Of a DNA stretch of 64,000 nt, positions 34,436 through 43,285 are shown piece after piece. The position numbers and the translations under genes are program-made. The DNA comes from Oceanobacillus neutriphilus (lineage in GTDB: Bacteria; Bacillota; Bacilli; Bacillales; Amphibacillaceae), in assembly GCF_014645515.1 (NCBI RefSeq), contig NZ_BMLW01000009.1, forward strand, positions 48,431 through 112,430. The letters run 5' to 3'. How positions within the stretch are numbered: position 1 is the stretch's first letter; the number at the start of each line of letters is the position of its first letter. The notes below the pieces were generated by a model. It made no database searches. It was not told the DNA's origin and worked only from the letters and a program-made list of their open reading frames with translations.

Positions 34436-34984
34436 ATGAGTGAAATTGTCGTACTTTCTGGAAGTCCCTCTGAAGTATCCCGTACAAATGCAGTTTTAAA
34501 ATATATCGGTTCAACACTTGAGGAGAAGGGGTTTTCTGTAACACACATATCTGTCAGAGATGTACCGCAGGATGTATTATTTAATGGGGAATTTAACAGT
34601 CTTGTTATTCAAAAGATAACTTCTCTTATCAAAGGGGCAAAGGGGGTTATCGTTGGAACACCTGTTTATAAGTCTTCCTATTCTGGAGTTTTAAAGGCCT
34701 TAGTAGATTTACTCCCGCAGGATGTATTAGAGGATAAGACGGTATTGCCATTAATGACAGGTGGGAGCACCTCTCATTTACTGGCGATGGAATATACATT
34801 AAAACCGCTGCTGGCTTCTCTAAAGGGAATGAATTTAAAAGGTGTGTATTTCGTAGATAGCCAGATTGATAAAAGAAATGCAGCTAATCCTATTGTACAC
34901 ACAGATGCGCTGGAACGATTAACGAAGCAAGTAGAGTATTTTACAAAATCAATTAGTAAAAAACAGGTGAAAATCTTACTTTAA
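34436..34984 (+). CDS. ssuE: NADPH-dependent FMN reductase (SsuE type)
   Basis: The 182-residue flavodoxin-fold protein supplies reduced flavin to sulfonate monooxygenases. VVLSGSPSEVSRTNAV at the N-terminus binds the FMN phosphate, and IVGTPVYKSSYSGVLKALVDLLP is the conserved family stretch with the SsuE-type Tyr. It heads an eight-gene operon that includes two flavin-dependent monooxygenases, which fits its job. GAAAGGATG precedes the ATG. Confidence 0.88.
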   Translation: MSEIVVLSGSPSEVSRTNAVLKYIGSTLEEKGFSVTHISVRDVPQDVLFNGEFNSLVIQKITSLIKGAKGVIVGTPVYKSSYSGVLKALVDLLPQDVLEDKTVLPLMTGGSTSHLLAMEYTLKPLLASLKGMNLKGVYFVDSQIDKRNAANPIVHTDALERLTKQVEYFTKSISKKQVKILL

Positions 34985-35041
34985 GAAAAAATATTTAAAA
35001 ATTGTGAATTCTAGAATGTGTAAATAGAAGGGAGAAGAGCA

Positions 35042-36352
35042 ATGAGTGACGAACAACAGGGTACACCAAATTTTAATACAGTTGCACAGCATGGAGGTCA
35101 AGAATCAGATGCTTTGACGCATGCAAGGGCGGTGCCGATTTATCAGACAACATCTTATGAGTTTGAAAGTCCGGATCATGCTGCTTCTCTTTTTCAGATG
35201 CAGGAAGAAGGATATATCTATTCCCGAAACGCGAATCCAACCAATCGTGTTTTAGAAAAAAGATTAGCCGGTTTAGAAGGCGGAATTGAAGCCTTTGCTG
35301 TTTCTTCCGGACAATCCGCCATCACAATAGCTTTATTAACACTTGCTAAAGCGGGAGAAGAGATTGTAACAACAAACGCATTATATGGCGGAACATATAA
35401 CCTTTTCTCAGAAACATTTACACGCTTTGGAGTGACGGTTCGTTTTGTAGACGGCACAAATATTGAGGAAGTAACAGCTGCAATAACTGAAAAGACAAAA
35501 GCTGTTTTTACAGAGTCAATCGGTAATCCCGGCTTACAGATTGCTGATATAAAAGCACTTAGCAAGGCTGCTCATGCCTATGGCGTTCCGTTAGTTGTTG
35601 ATGCTACTTTCACTACGCCATACTTACAAAAGCCAATCGGGTATGGAGCAGATATTGTCGTTCATTCTGCCACGAAATTTATTGGTGGAAATGGAACAGC
35701 TATTGGCGGAATTATGATTGATGCCGGAAGCTTTAATTGGAGTAATGGAAACTTCCCTGAATTTACAACACCGAACAGAGCTTTAAATAATCAATCGTAT
35801 GTTGAACTGTCCAGTGCAAGTCCGTTTATTTCGAAAGCCCGCTTCGAACTCGGGCATAACCTTGGGACGGCATTATCTCCTTTTCATGGCTGGTTATTTA
35901 TTCAGGGCTTGCAGTCATTATCTGTTCGAATGAGACAGCATGTTGAAAACACCCGGAGGATTGCTGAATATTTAGTGAATCATCATTTCATTGCATGGGT
36001 CAATTACCCAACATTAGAAGGAGATCCACAATATAAACTTGCGAAAACCTATTTGCCAAAAGGGGCAGGATCTATTTTTACATTCGGAGTAAAAGGCGGA
36101 TATGAATCTGCGAAAACCTTTATCGATTCTGTGAAATTACTTTCTCATGTGGCAAATGTTGGTGATTCCAAAACACTGGTGATTCATCCAGCGAGTACAA
36201 CACATGCAAGGTTATCACCTGAAGAAAAGCTCGCAGCAGGAGTTAAAGAAGAACAAATTAGATTATCAATAGGACTGGAAGATGTGGAGGATATCAAAGC
36301 AGATATCGATCAAGCGTTACAAAAGAGTGTTGAAGCCAGTTTCGTAGAGTAA
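35042..36352 (+). CDS. metY: O-acetylhomoserine sulfhydrylase (MetY-like, PLP-dependent)
   Basis: The 436-residue protein is a Cys/Met-metabolism PLP enzyme. The PLP lysine is in VVHSATKFIGGNG, with AVSSGQSAITIALLTL and the active-site Arg/Tyr stretch YIYSRNANPTNRVLEKRLAGLEGG also typical. Its length and the NFPEFTTPNRALN-like insertion suit O-acetylhomoserine sulfhydrylase (about 430 residues) rather than the shorter cystathionine enzymes. It would fix sulfide, released from organic sulfur by the neighbouring genes, into homocysteine. GAAGGGAGAAGAG precedes the ATG. Confidence 0.9.
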   Translation: MSDEQQGTPNFNTVAQHGGQESDALTHARAVPIYQTTSYEFESPDHAASLFQMQEEGYIYSRNANPTNRVLEKRLAGLEGGIEAFAVSSGQSAITIALLTLAKAGEEIVTTNALYGGTYNLFSETFTRFGVTVRFVDGTNIEEVTAAITEKTKAVFTESIGNPGLQIADIKALSKAAHAYGVPLVVDATFTTPYLQKPIGYGADIVVHSATKFIGGNGTAIGGIMIDAGSFNWSNGNFPEFTTPNRALNNQSYVELSSASPFISKARFELGHNLGTALSPFHGWLFIQGLQSLSVRMRQHVENTRRIAEYLVNHHFIAWVNYPTLEGDPQYKLAKTYLPKGAGSIFTFGVKGGYESAKTFIDSVKLLSHVANVGDSKTLVIHPASTTHARLSPEEKLAAGVKEEQIRLSIGLEDVEDIKADIDQALQKSVEASFVE

Positions 36353-36382
36353 ATCCATTTAATTAACCAAGGAGAGGAAATC

Positions 36383-36745
36383 ATGCTTATCGCTGTTGTA
36401 CTAAACGAAATAAAATTAATTGTACCCATTATTGAAGGGGCAACAATCCGTATTTATGATTCGGAGAAAAGCACATATGAAGATTTTGAAAATCCGGCAA
36501 TTCATCTAAAAGAAGGAAGACGTGGTGCAGTTTTAAAGTTTGCTGAAGAAAAAGGTGCAACAGCCTTTGTTGCCCCTCCACAGACATTTTGTGAATTATC
36601 CTATGAGAAGGCGAAAAATGATGGGATCCGATTTTTTCAATTAGAGGGAATCATTTCATACGAACAATTTGTAAAAAAAATCAAAACCAATCAGTTGGGC
36701 AGTCAAACAGAATTACCGGAAAACGAGATTGCTCCAAGCTTTTAA
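36383..36745 (+). CDS. NifX/NafY-like small domain protein in the sulfonate operon
   Basis: The 120-residue product contains GATIRIYDSEKSTYEDFENPA, a stretch with the character of NifX/FeMo-cofactor-binding domain proteins, and then GAVLKFAEEKGATAFVAPP with a single Cys69-region (TFCELSYEKAKNDGI). No nitrogenase gene is near. The gene lies between metY and ssuB behind GGAGAGG, so it is cotranscribed with sulfur genes. It may be a small metal- or sulfur-handling protein, but this is inference and the family call is soft. Confidence 0.5.
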   Translation: MLIAVVLNEIKLIVPIIEGATIRIYDSEKSTYEDFENPAIHLKEGRRGAVLKFAEEKGATAFVAPPQTFCELSYEKAKNDGIRFFQLEGIISYEQFVKKIKTNQLGSQTELPENEIAPSF

Positions 36746-36772
36746 CAAGAGGGATACAAAGGAGGAAACGTA

Positions 36773-37552
36773 GTGGCTCAAAATGCAGGTGTTGAGTTAC
36801 ACATTCATCAACTGGAGAAATCATATGGACATCTAGCTGTTTTACGAAAGATCAATTTAAATATCAAATCTGGTGAATTTGTTGCCATCGTCGGAAAGAG
36901 CGGATGCGGAAAAAGTACATTGCTAAGACATATTTCTGGACTTGAAAAGGCAACTGCGGGAGGAATTAAACAGAACCAGCATGCATTAAAAGGGTTAAAT
37001 GACCAGGCGCGTATTATGTTTCAGGATGCAAGATTATTACCATGGTTGTCTGTTCTGGAGAACACAGGCGTTGGATTAGGATTAGAAAAAGGCTGGAAGA
37101 ATCGTGCATACTGGGCTTTGCAGCAGGTTGGCCTGGAACAAAGAGCAGAGGATTGGCCGGCTATTTTATCAGGTGGACAAAAACAGCGTATTGCTCTGGC
37201 AAGAGCATTGGCATCGAAACCGAAGCTAATGCTTCTCGATGAACCATTGGGAGCACTCGATGCGCTGACAAGAATGGAAATGCAGTCGCTTATAGAAGAA
37301 CTTTGGCTGGAGCAGCAATTTACAGCAATTCTTGTTACCCATGATATGAATGAAGCCATTACACTTGCAGATCGCGTTATTTTAATTGAAGAGGGCGCGG
37401 TAAAGCTGGATTTACCTGTTGATTTACAACGGCCACGAAATCGATTGAATCCGGCGTTTGCAGAATTGGAGGAAGAATTACTGGCGAATGTTCTTGGAAA
37501 AGTACGGATTCATCAGTATGAACCCAGATTAAGAAAAGTGGAGAGTAAGTAA
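36773..37552 (+). CDS. ssuB: Sulfonate ABC transporter ATP-binding protein (SsuB)
   Basis: The 259-residue ATPase has Walker [10 protein letters not shown], the Q-loop in [12 protein letters not shown], the signature [15 protein letters not shown], Walker [13 protein letters not shown], and the H-loop VTHDMNEA. The sequence is typical of the nitrate/sulfonate/taurine (SsuB/TauB) group. It powers import of alkanesulfonates with SsuC and SsuA. The GTG start is preceded by AAAGGAGG at ideal spacing. The C-terminal tail ([14 protein letters not shown]) is basic. Confidence 0.92.
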   Translation: MAQNAGVELHIHQLEKSYGHLAVLRKINLNIKSGEFVAIVGKSGCGKSTLLRHISGLEKATAGGIKQNQHALKGLNDQARIMFQDARLLPWLSVLENTGVGLGLEKGWKNRAYWALQQVGLEQRAEDWPAILSGGQKQRIALARALASKPKLMLLDEPLGALDALTRMEMQSLIEELWLEQQFTAILVTHDMNEAITLADRVILIEEGAVKLDLPVDLQRPRNRLNPAFAELEEELLANVLGKVRIHQYEPRLRKVESK

Positions 37553-37610
37553 CGATATCAGCAAAGCATAGAGGGTAAAGTCCTTTAAAAATACAAATGG
37601 AGGGGTTAAA

Positions 37611-38735
37611 ATGATTGAATTTATTACAATGGCACCTACTTCCGGAGATGGAGAATTCGTAGGAGCGGTAAACAACAATTCATCACGCAGAAAAGTTGAT
37701 GCATGGTCAGGAACAGATGAAGCTGCGGAACGGCAGCCGACATTTGAATATATTAGAGATATTGCTCAAGCAGCAGAGAAAGGCGGGTTTTCAACCCTGT
37801 TATTGCCTACCGGAGGATCCTGCTTAGATTCCTTAGCTGTAGCTGCAAATCTGGTCGGACAAACGGACCGTTTGAAATTCCTTTTTGCGATTCGTCCAGG
37901 GTCTATACAGCCAACCATATTTGCCAAGCAATTTGCAACGGTTGATTATTGGTCGGGAGGAAGAGCCTTGGTCAATGTGGTAACTGGAGGATCACCGACA
38001 GACTTAGCGGCAGATGGAGACTTTCTGGATCATGGAACAAGATATAAGAGAACGCGTGAATATATTCAAATACTAAAACGGCTATTCACGGAAGAACAGT
38101 TTGATCATGATGGTGAATTTTATCAATTAAAGGGAGCATCCTTATTCCCAAAACCTGAAGAAATACCGGAAATATACTTTGGCGGTGCATCAAATGTTGG
38201 AAAAGATGTAGCTGCGGCAGAGTCAGATGTTTACATGCTTTGGGGAGAAACATTGGAAAATACCAAGGAACGAATTGAGGAAATGAAAAAACGTGCTGCA
38301 GATTATAATCGTGAATTAAGCTACAGTGTTTCTTTTCAAGTTGTGTTAGGAGAAACAGAAGAAGAAGCTTTTGAAAATGCTGACAGACTTCTGAGCAAAA
38401 CAGAGGAAAATCTTCTGAATGAAAAAAGTGATGCCGCGTCAAAGGGTGAATCCATTGGTGTAAAAAGGCTTCATCAATTAATGGAGGATGGGAGAAAAAA
38501 TAATTTTAAAATTGGACCCAATTTATGGGCCGGGTTAACCCAAGTATTATCCGGAAACTCCATTGCGCTTGTCGGCACACCTGATCAGGTAGCAGAAAGA
38601 ATTGTAGAATATGCTGATTTAGGATTTGATAAAGTATTGTTAAGAGGTTTTCCACATTTGGAAACCATTCAGGAAATTGGGGAAAAAGTTATTCCTAAGG
38701 TCCATGAAATTATTTCTTCCAGGCAGACTGTGTAA
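37611..38735 (+). CDS. ssuD: FMNH2-dependent alkanesulfonate monooxygenase (SsuD)
   Basis: The 374-residue protein is a bacterial luciferase-like monooxygenase. Its N-terminus (MAPTSGDGEFVGAVNN) and KFLFAIRPGSIQPTIFAKQFATVDYWSGGR are typical of SsuD; the R-x-G pair and conserved Trp suit sulfonate binding. It splits alkanesulfonates into aldehyde and sulfite using FMNH2 from SsuE. GGAGGGG precedes the ATG. It lies between ssuB and ssuA, an order common in bacilli except for the extra genes here. Confidence 0.92.
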   Translation: MIEFITMAPTSGDGEFVGAVNNNSSRRKVDAWSGTDEAAERQPTFEYIRDIAQAAEKGGFSTLLLPTGGSCLDSLAVAANLVGQTDRLKFLFAIRPGSIQPTIFAKQFATVDYWSGGRALVNVVTGGSPTDLAADGDFLDHGTRYKRTREYIQILKRLFTEEQFDHDGEFYQLKGASLFPKPEEIPEIYFGGASNVGKDVAAAESDVYMLWGETLENTKERIEEMKKRAADYNRELSYSVSFQVVLGETEEEAFENADRLLSKTEENLLNEKSDAASKGESIGVKRLHQLMEDGRKNNFKIGPNLWAGLTQVLSGNSIALVGTPDQVAERIVEYADLGFDKVLLRGFPHLETIQEIGEKVIPKVHEIISSRQTV

Positions 38736-38752
38736 AGAAAGGGGAAAATCTA

Positions 38753-39715
38753 TTGAATCATCATAAGAATAGACACATACTCATTTTATTTTTAATAACT
38801 ATGCTTTCACTCATTTTAGCAGCGTGCGGCAGCTCAGCCTCTGGAGCAAAAGGTGAGGTTAATATCGGCTACCAAAAAGGAGGGCCGACATTAGCCTTAA
38901 AAAATAGCGGAGAATTTCAAGAGGAGCTGGAGGAGTTAGGCTATACGGTTACCTGGTCAGAATTTAATACGGGGAGTTCTATTTTGGAAGCATTAAACGC
39001 AGGAAGTATTGATTTAGCAAATGCAGGAGATATTCCGTCTATTTTTGCACTTGATAAGGGGAGTGACTTTCAATATATTGCCAGTGAACCATCTGCTCCA
39101 GAAACAGAAGGGATATTAGTCAGTGAAGATTCTTCTATTCAATCATTGGAGGATTTAAAAGGGAAAAGGGTTGCGTATAATAATGCTTCCATTGCCCAAT
39201 ACCTGTTAATCAAGCTCCTGGGTTCAGCAGATTTATCCATGGATGATATTGAAACAGTCAATCTAAACCCTCCTGATGCCAGTCTGGCCTTTGAAAAAGG
39301 AGAAATCGATGTCTGGGTCGTTTGGGACCCATACTTCGCAGATGCTGAAGCCAGAGGAAACAGAATCCTGCATACGGCAGAAAATATTGTCCCATACAGA
39401 TCCTTTTATTTTGCGACAACAGAATTCATTGATCAGGATCCGGAAGTAGTTGAATTATATGTTAAACATTTAGCGAAGGTTGGTAAGGAGATTAATGAAG
39501 ATCCATCAGAAGCATCAGAATTGCTGGAAGGGGAGACGCAAATTCCTGCGGCTACATGGGAAACAGTATTAAATAAAAAAGAGTCAGATGCCCAGTTTAT
39601 GGATGATCAGGCAATAGAGGATTTAGAAATAGAAGCAGCGGATTTACTGGATATCGGTTTAATTGAAAATGAAATCAATTTTTCTGATTATATTTGGAAC
39701 CCGGACAGTGAATAG
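38753..39715 (+). CDS. ssuA: Aliphatic sulfonate-binding lipoprotein (SsuA)
   Basis: The 320-residue protein begins with a lipoprotein signal peptide (lipobox LILAAC, Cys25) and is followed by a type 2 periplasmic-binding fold. Motifs include NIGYQKGGPTLALK, ALNAGSIDLANAGDIPSIFALDKG, and VWVVWDPYFADAEARG, all typical of SsuA-type proteins that bind sulfonates. It delivers substrate to SsuC. The TTG start is preceded by AAGAAAGGGG. It lies 17 bases after ssuD. Confidence 0.9.
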   Translation: MNHHKNRHILILFLITMLSLILAACGSSASGAKGEVNIGYQKGGPTLALKNSGEFQEELEELGYTVTWSEFNTGSSILEALNAGSIDLANAGDIPSIFALDKGSDFQYIASEPSAPETEGILVSEDSSIQSLEDLKGKRVAYNNASIAQYLLIKLLGSADLSMDDIETVNLNPPDASLAFEKGEIDVWVVWDPYFADAEARGNRILHTAENIVPYRSFYFATTEFIDQDPEVVELYVKHLAKVGKEINEDPSEASELLEGETQIPAATWETVLNKKESDAQFMDDQAIEDLEIEAADLLDIGLIENEINFSDYIWNPDSE

Positions 39716-39762
39716 AATGCCAATAAATATGGTTGAATTTAATATATAAGGAAGTGAAGCAG

Positions 39763-40545
39763 TTGAAAGAGACATCCGGTAATATTTATAATCGTTTAGC
39801 GCCGTGGATTATCCCTGCACTTCTTTTAGCGGGGTGGCAGCTATTTGCAATGAATGAATCTATTTCGGGGAGCATCCTGCCGCCACCTCTGGAAGTGGTT
39901 CAAACAGGTATTTCTATGGCTGCCAGCGGAGATCTCTGGACACATATCTATATCAGCTTCAGCCGGGCTATTATAGGCTTCGTCATTGGTGGAGGGCTGG
40001 GCATCATCATTGGTATGTTAAATGGAGTTTATCCGTTTGCAGAAAAGCATTTGGATACAACGGTCCAAATGCTTCGTAATATTCCACATTTAGCCTTGAT
40101 TCCGCTGATTATATTATGGTTTGGTGTCGGAGAAGAATCCAAGATTGTTTTAGTAGCCATTGGAGTATTTTTTCCTATTTATATTAACACCTATCATGGC
40201 ATTCGTTCGGTAGACAAAGGATTAATAGAAATGGGAAAAGTATATCGATTATCGAGATGGCATCTATTTTCCAAAATTATTTTACCAGGAGCACTTTCCT
40301 CGATATTGGTAGGTATTCGATATGCGCTTGGAACCATGTGGGTAACATTAATCGTTGCCGAAACCATCGCAGCTTCATCCGGTATCGGCTATATGTCCAA
40401 TAACGCCCGGGAATTTATGCAGCTTGATATTGTTGTTTTGGCGATACTTTTATATGCGATTTTAGGAAAGGCGGCAGATTCTTTAGCAAAACTATTAGAA
40501 GGCAAACTGCTTAAATGGAATCCGGTTTATCAAAAGAATGAGTAA
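39763..40545 (+). CDS. ssuC: Sulfonate ABC transporter permease (SsuC)
   Basis: The 260-residue membrane protein has about six helices and belongs to the SsuC/TauC permease group. An EAA-like loop is visible as MGKVYRLSRWHLFSKIILPGAL. The N-terminal LPPPLEVVQTGISMAASGDLWTH motif is characteristic, as is MLRNIPHLALIPLIILWFGVGEESKI. I use the TTG at 39763, preceded by AAGGAAGTGAAG, in place of an upstream codon with no such signal. Confidence 0.9.
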   Translation: MKETSGNIYNRLAPWIIPALLLAGWQLFAMNESISGSILPPPLEVVQTGISMAASGDLWTHIYISFSRAIIGFVIGGGLGIIIGMLNGVYPFAEKHLDTTVQMLRNIPHLALIPLIILWFGVGEESKIVLVAIGVFFPIYINTYHGIRSVDKGLIEMGKVYRLSRWHLFSKIILPGALSSILVGIRYALGTMWVTLIVAETIAASSGIGYMSNNAREFMQLDIVVLAILLYAILGKAADSLAKLLEGKLLKWNPVYQKNE

Positions 40546-40560
40546 GGAGGAGCTGAAAAA

Positions 40561-41889
40561 ATGTCAAAGAAGCAAATAAACTTAGGTGTCTTTCTGATGG
40601 GAACAGGGCATCATATGGCTTCATGGAGACATCCTGAAGTGCCGGCAGACGGTTTTGAAGATTTTGAATATTACCGGGGGATTGCGAAAATAGCAGAAAA
40701 AGGAAAGCTGGATATGCTTTTTTTAAGTGATGGTTTGTCTTTTAATCGCTTATCACATCCGGCTGAAATCGTCCGGTTTGATCCACTTACGCTGCTCCCG
40801 GCTTTAGCTGTAGTCACATCAAAAATAGGGCTTGCTGCAACAGCATCTACGACCTATAATGAACCTTTTCATATTGCCAGAAAATTTTCCTCCATGGATC
40901 ATTTAAGTAATGGTAGATCAGCATGGAATGTGGTAACGTCCTATTATGAGCATGAGGCGAATAACTTTACCAAAAAGAAGCATTTAGCGCATGATCTTCG
41001 CTATGAGCGTGCAGATGAATTTGTGGAAGTGGTGAAGGGGTTATGGGATAGCTGGGAACCAGATGCTTTTATCCGGGATAAGGACGCCGGAGTTTATTTT
41101 AATTCCGATAAATTGCACACACTGAATCATGAAGGAAAGTATTTTTATGTAAAGGGACCGTTGAACTCCTCACGTTCTCCGCAGGGCCACCCTGTGATTG
41201 TTCAGGCAGGCTCATCAGAAGCAGGTACAACATTGGCAGCAAAAACTGCGGATGTAATTTTTACTGCCCAGCAGACACTGGAGGATGCGCAGAATTTTTA
41301 TCAAAAAGTGAAAAGAAAGGTTGTTGAAGCCGACAGAAATCCGGATGAAGTAAAAATAATGCCTGGTGTCTCGCCCTTTATTGGTAAAACAGAAGCAGAG
41401 GCAAGAGAGAAATATGAGCAATTACAGGATTTGATTGTCCCTGAAGTCGGACTTGATTTTTTATCTGATTATCTTGGGGGAATGGATTTCTCTAATTATT
41501 CACTGGACGACCGGCTTCCTGCGGATATTCCAAAAACTAACGGAAACCAAAGTAGAAGGAAGTTGATTATAGAATTAGCCAAAAGAGAGAATTTAACAAT
41601 CAGACAGCTCTATAAGCGGATTGCCGGCTCAAGGGGGCACTGGACAATTTTCGGTACCCCGGAACAGATTGCCGATCAGCTGGAGGAGTGGATTGTAAAG
41701 GAAGGAGCGGATGGTTTTAATTTAATGTTTCAAACTCTGCCAAGCGGCTTAACCGAGTTTGTAGATGAAGTTATTCCAGTGCTTCAACAGCGCGGGTTAT
41801 TTAGAGAGGAATATAAGGATATCTCATTACGCGGGCATTTAGGTCTGCCGGTACCAGGATCAAGGTATACTGAGGTTAAAGTGAAATAA
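40561..41889 (+). CDS. FMN-dependent monooxygenase, NtaA/SnaA/DszA family
   Basis: The 442-residue protein belongs to the two-component flavin monooxygenases of the NtaA/DszA/SnaA group. QINLGVFLMGTGHHMASWRHPEVPADG at the start, SSMDHLSNGRSAWNVVTSY, and EFVEVVKGLWDSWEPDAF are typical. Relatives oxidise nitrilotriacetate, dibenzothiophene sulfone or alkylated sulfur compounds. It ends the operon behind AAGGAGGAGC and shares its flavin supply with SsuD through ssuE. A sulfur-bearing substrate is likely from context, but is not proven. Confidence 0.88.
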   Translation: MSKKQINLGVFLMGTGHHMASWRHPEVPADGFEDFEYYRGIAKIAEKGKLDMLFLSDGLSFNRLSHPAEIVRFDPLTLLPALAVVTSKIGLAATASTTYNEPFHIARKFSSMDHLSNGRSAWNVVTSYYEHEANNFTKKKHLAHDLRYERADEFVEVVKGLWDSWEPDAFIRDKDAGVYFNSDKLHTLNHEGKYFYVKGPLNSSRSPQGHPVIVQAGSSEAGTTLAAKTADVIFTAQQTLEDAQNFYQKVKRKVVEADRNPDEVKIMPGVSPFIGKTEAEAREKYEQLQDLIVPEVGLDFLSDYLGGMDFSNYSLDDRLPADIPKTNGNQSRRKLIIELAKRENLTIRQLYKRIAGSRGHWTIFGTPEQIADQLEEWIVKEGADGFNLMFQTLPSGLTEFVDEVIPVLQQRGLFREEYKDISLRGHLGLPVPGSRYTEVKVK

Positions 41890-41974
41890 GCTGAAAGAGA
41901 GAGGTTTAGAAATATATAAGCATGAATAGTAAGTACTGTATAAATAAAATTTAAAGAGAATAATAAAAGGGCAT

Positions 41975-42005
41975 GAGAAGATATTTGCTGGTATCTTCTC
42001 TTTTT
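41975..42005 (+). terminator. Terminator of the organosulfur operon
   Basis: GAGAAGATA pairs with TATCTTCTC around an 8-base loop, followed by five T, then CT. Confidence 0.88.
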
Positions 42006-42099
42006 CTGATACCATGATTATTCAATTTTTCTGGGTTCCATTTTTAATTTATAGTCATATGCTGATAAGAGATTAAGGAAAGGAAGGTAACAAACCAAA

Positions 42100-42990
42100 A
42101 TGTATTATAATCCTTTGTATCAGCAGCAAATGAATCGAATGAATCCAAATTTAAATCAGGGAAATGCCTATGATGAACAGACAGCTAATATGGTAGAGGA
42201 AACACTGCAGCGTGAAGCCTCGTTAATTCCTATGTATTTTCAAGTACTGGAGCCGTTCAGACAGGACACCTCCGGACAGGGAATAATGTATGCAGTACAA
42301 TCTAAAAATCAAATAGCAGCAAGCCTGGAGCAGGTTTATCAGCATTTCACCGGACAGCAGATAGATACACGGCAGTCAGCGTATAAGCAAGAAGAAAATG
42401 GGAGTATTGCATCTGTTTATGAGCATGCACGGCAAGGCTATGAAGAAAACTATCGTAAAAGTGAGCAAATAAATGAGCCTCACTCCCGGCAGCTGCTTTA
42501 TCAGCTTGCAATGACAGATTATCAAATTGCGAATTATTTAGCAGGGTATTTAGAACCTCAACAGGACTCTGGAATGTATTCCCGGGTTACTGATTATGGT
42601 GGAAATCCGTTCGTTATTGATATTGAAAATGCTGCAGAAGCAAACACAAATTACCGTACCGCGTTATGGACAGGAGAGCATCTGCAGGTTACATTGATGA
42701 GTATCCCGGTAGGAAGTGATATTGGTTTAGAGGTACACCCGGATACAGACCAATTTTTACGCATTGAAGAAGGAGAAGGAACTGTACAGATGGGAAATCG
42801 GCAAGATAACCTGACCATTCAGCAGCGTGTGGAAGAGGACAGCGCCATTATGGTTCCAGCTGGTACGTGGCATAATATAACAAACACAGGAGATGAAGCT
42901 TTAAAGCTGTATACAATTTATGCACCGCCCCATCATCCATTTGGCACAGTGGAACGTACAAAACAGGAGGCGATGCAGTCAGAAGGCTAG
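42100..42990 (+). CDS. Two-domain protein: ferritin-like N-terminus and cupin C-terminus
   Basis: The 296-residue protein starts with a Tyr/Asn/Gln-rich tail (YYNPLYQQQMNRMNPN). A helical region (about residues 25-165) follows with IPMYFQVLEPFRQ and QLLYQLAMTDYQIANYL, which resemble ferritin-like spore coat proteins. The C-terminal 120 residues are a cupin: LEVHPDTDQFLRIEEGEG and VPAGTWHNITNTGDE carry the metal-binding His and Glu residues. Stand-alone cupins of this type (YrkC-like) are common in bacilli; the joined form is known but uncharacterised. A spore or stress role is inferred from the first domain. GGAAAGGAAGG lies upstream. Confidence 0.75.
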   Translation: MYYNPLYQQQMNRMNPNLNQGNAYDEQTANMVEETLQREASLIPMYFQVLEPFRQDTSGQGIMYAVQSKNQIAASLEQVYQHFTGQQIDTRQSAYKQEENGSIASVYEHARQGYEENYRKSEQINEPHSRQLLYQLAMTDYQIANYLAGYLEPQQDSGMYSRVTDYGGNPFVIDIENAAEANTNYRTALWTGEHLQVTLMSIPVGSDIGLEVHPDTDQFLRIEEGEGTVQMGNRQDNLTIQQRVEEDSAIMVPAGTWHNITNTGDEALKLYTIYAPPHHPFGTVERTKQEAMQSEG

Positions 42991-43039
42991 CGGTTTCTTT
43001 TGACAGATGAGTGACTACTGCAGCAGCTTTTTTCTTTTC

Positions 43040-43080
43040 AATAGAAAGCCGTTCTTTTAGCAGAACGGCTTTCTATTTTC
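43040..43080 (+). terminator. Terminator of the cupin gene
   Basis: AATAGAAAGCCGTTC and GAACGGCTTTCTATT form a 15-bp stem around an 8-base loop, followed by TTCTG. It lies 50 bases past the stop codon. Confidence 0.85.
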
Positions 43081-43210
43081 TGTTGCAACAAATAAATCAG
43101 TTCAAACGTACCTGTTCCTTCAGTAGATTTTGTGTTAATGGATTAATTTGTTTATTAATTGTATTTATTATGGGCGCGAAAAATTGGTTTATTATTAAGA
43201 AAAAGTAAAA

Positions 43211-43256
43211 TGAAAGCAGACAGGCATAGGTGAAATGTCTGTCTGCTTTCATTTTT
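43211..43256. terminator. Terminator of the AEC transporter gene, possibly bidirectional
   Basis: TGAAAGCAGACAG and CTGTCTGCTTTCA form a 13-bp stem around a 15-base loop, with TTTTT beyond it on the plus strand and TTTTAC on the minus strand, 30 bases past the stop of the minus-strand gene. Confidence 0.8.
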
Positions 43257-43285
43257 ACGTGCAGTTGAAAATATCAGGCAATGCA

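Noticed and set aside
43011..43208. 65-residue plus-strand frame after the cupin gene
   Set aside because: It runs through the terminator hairpin and has no ribosome site.
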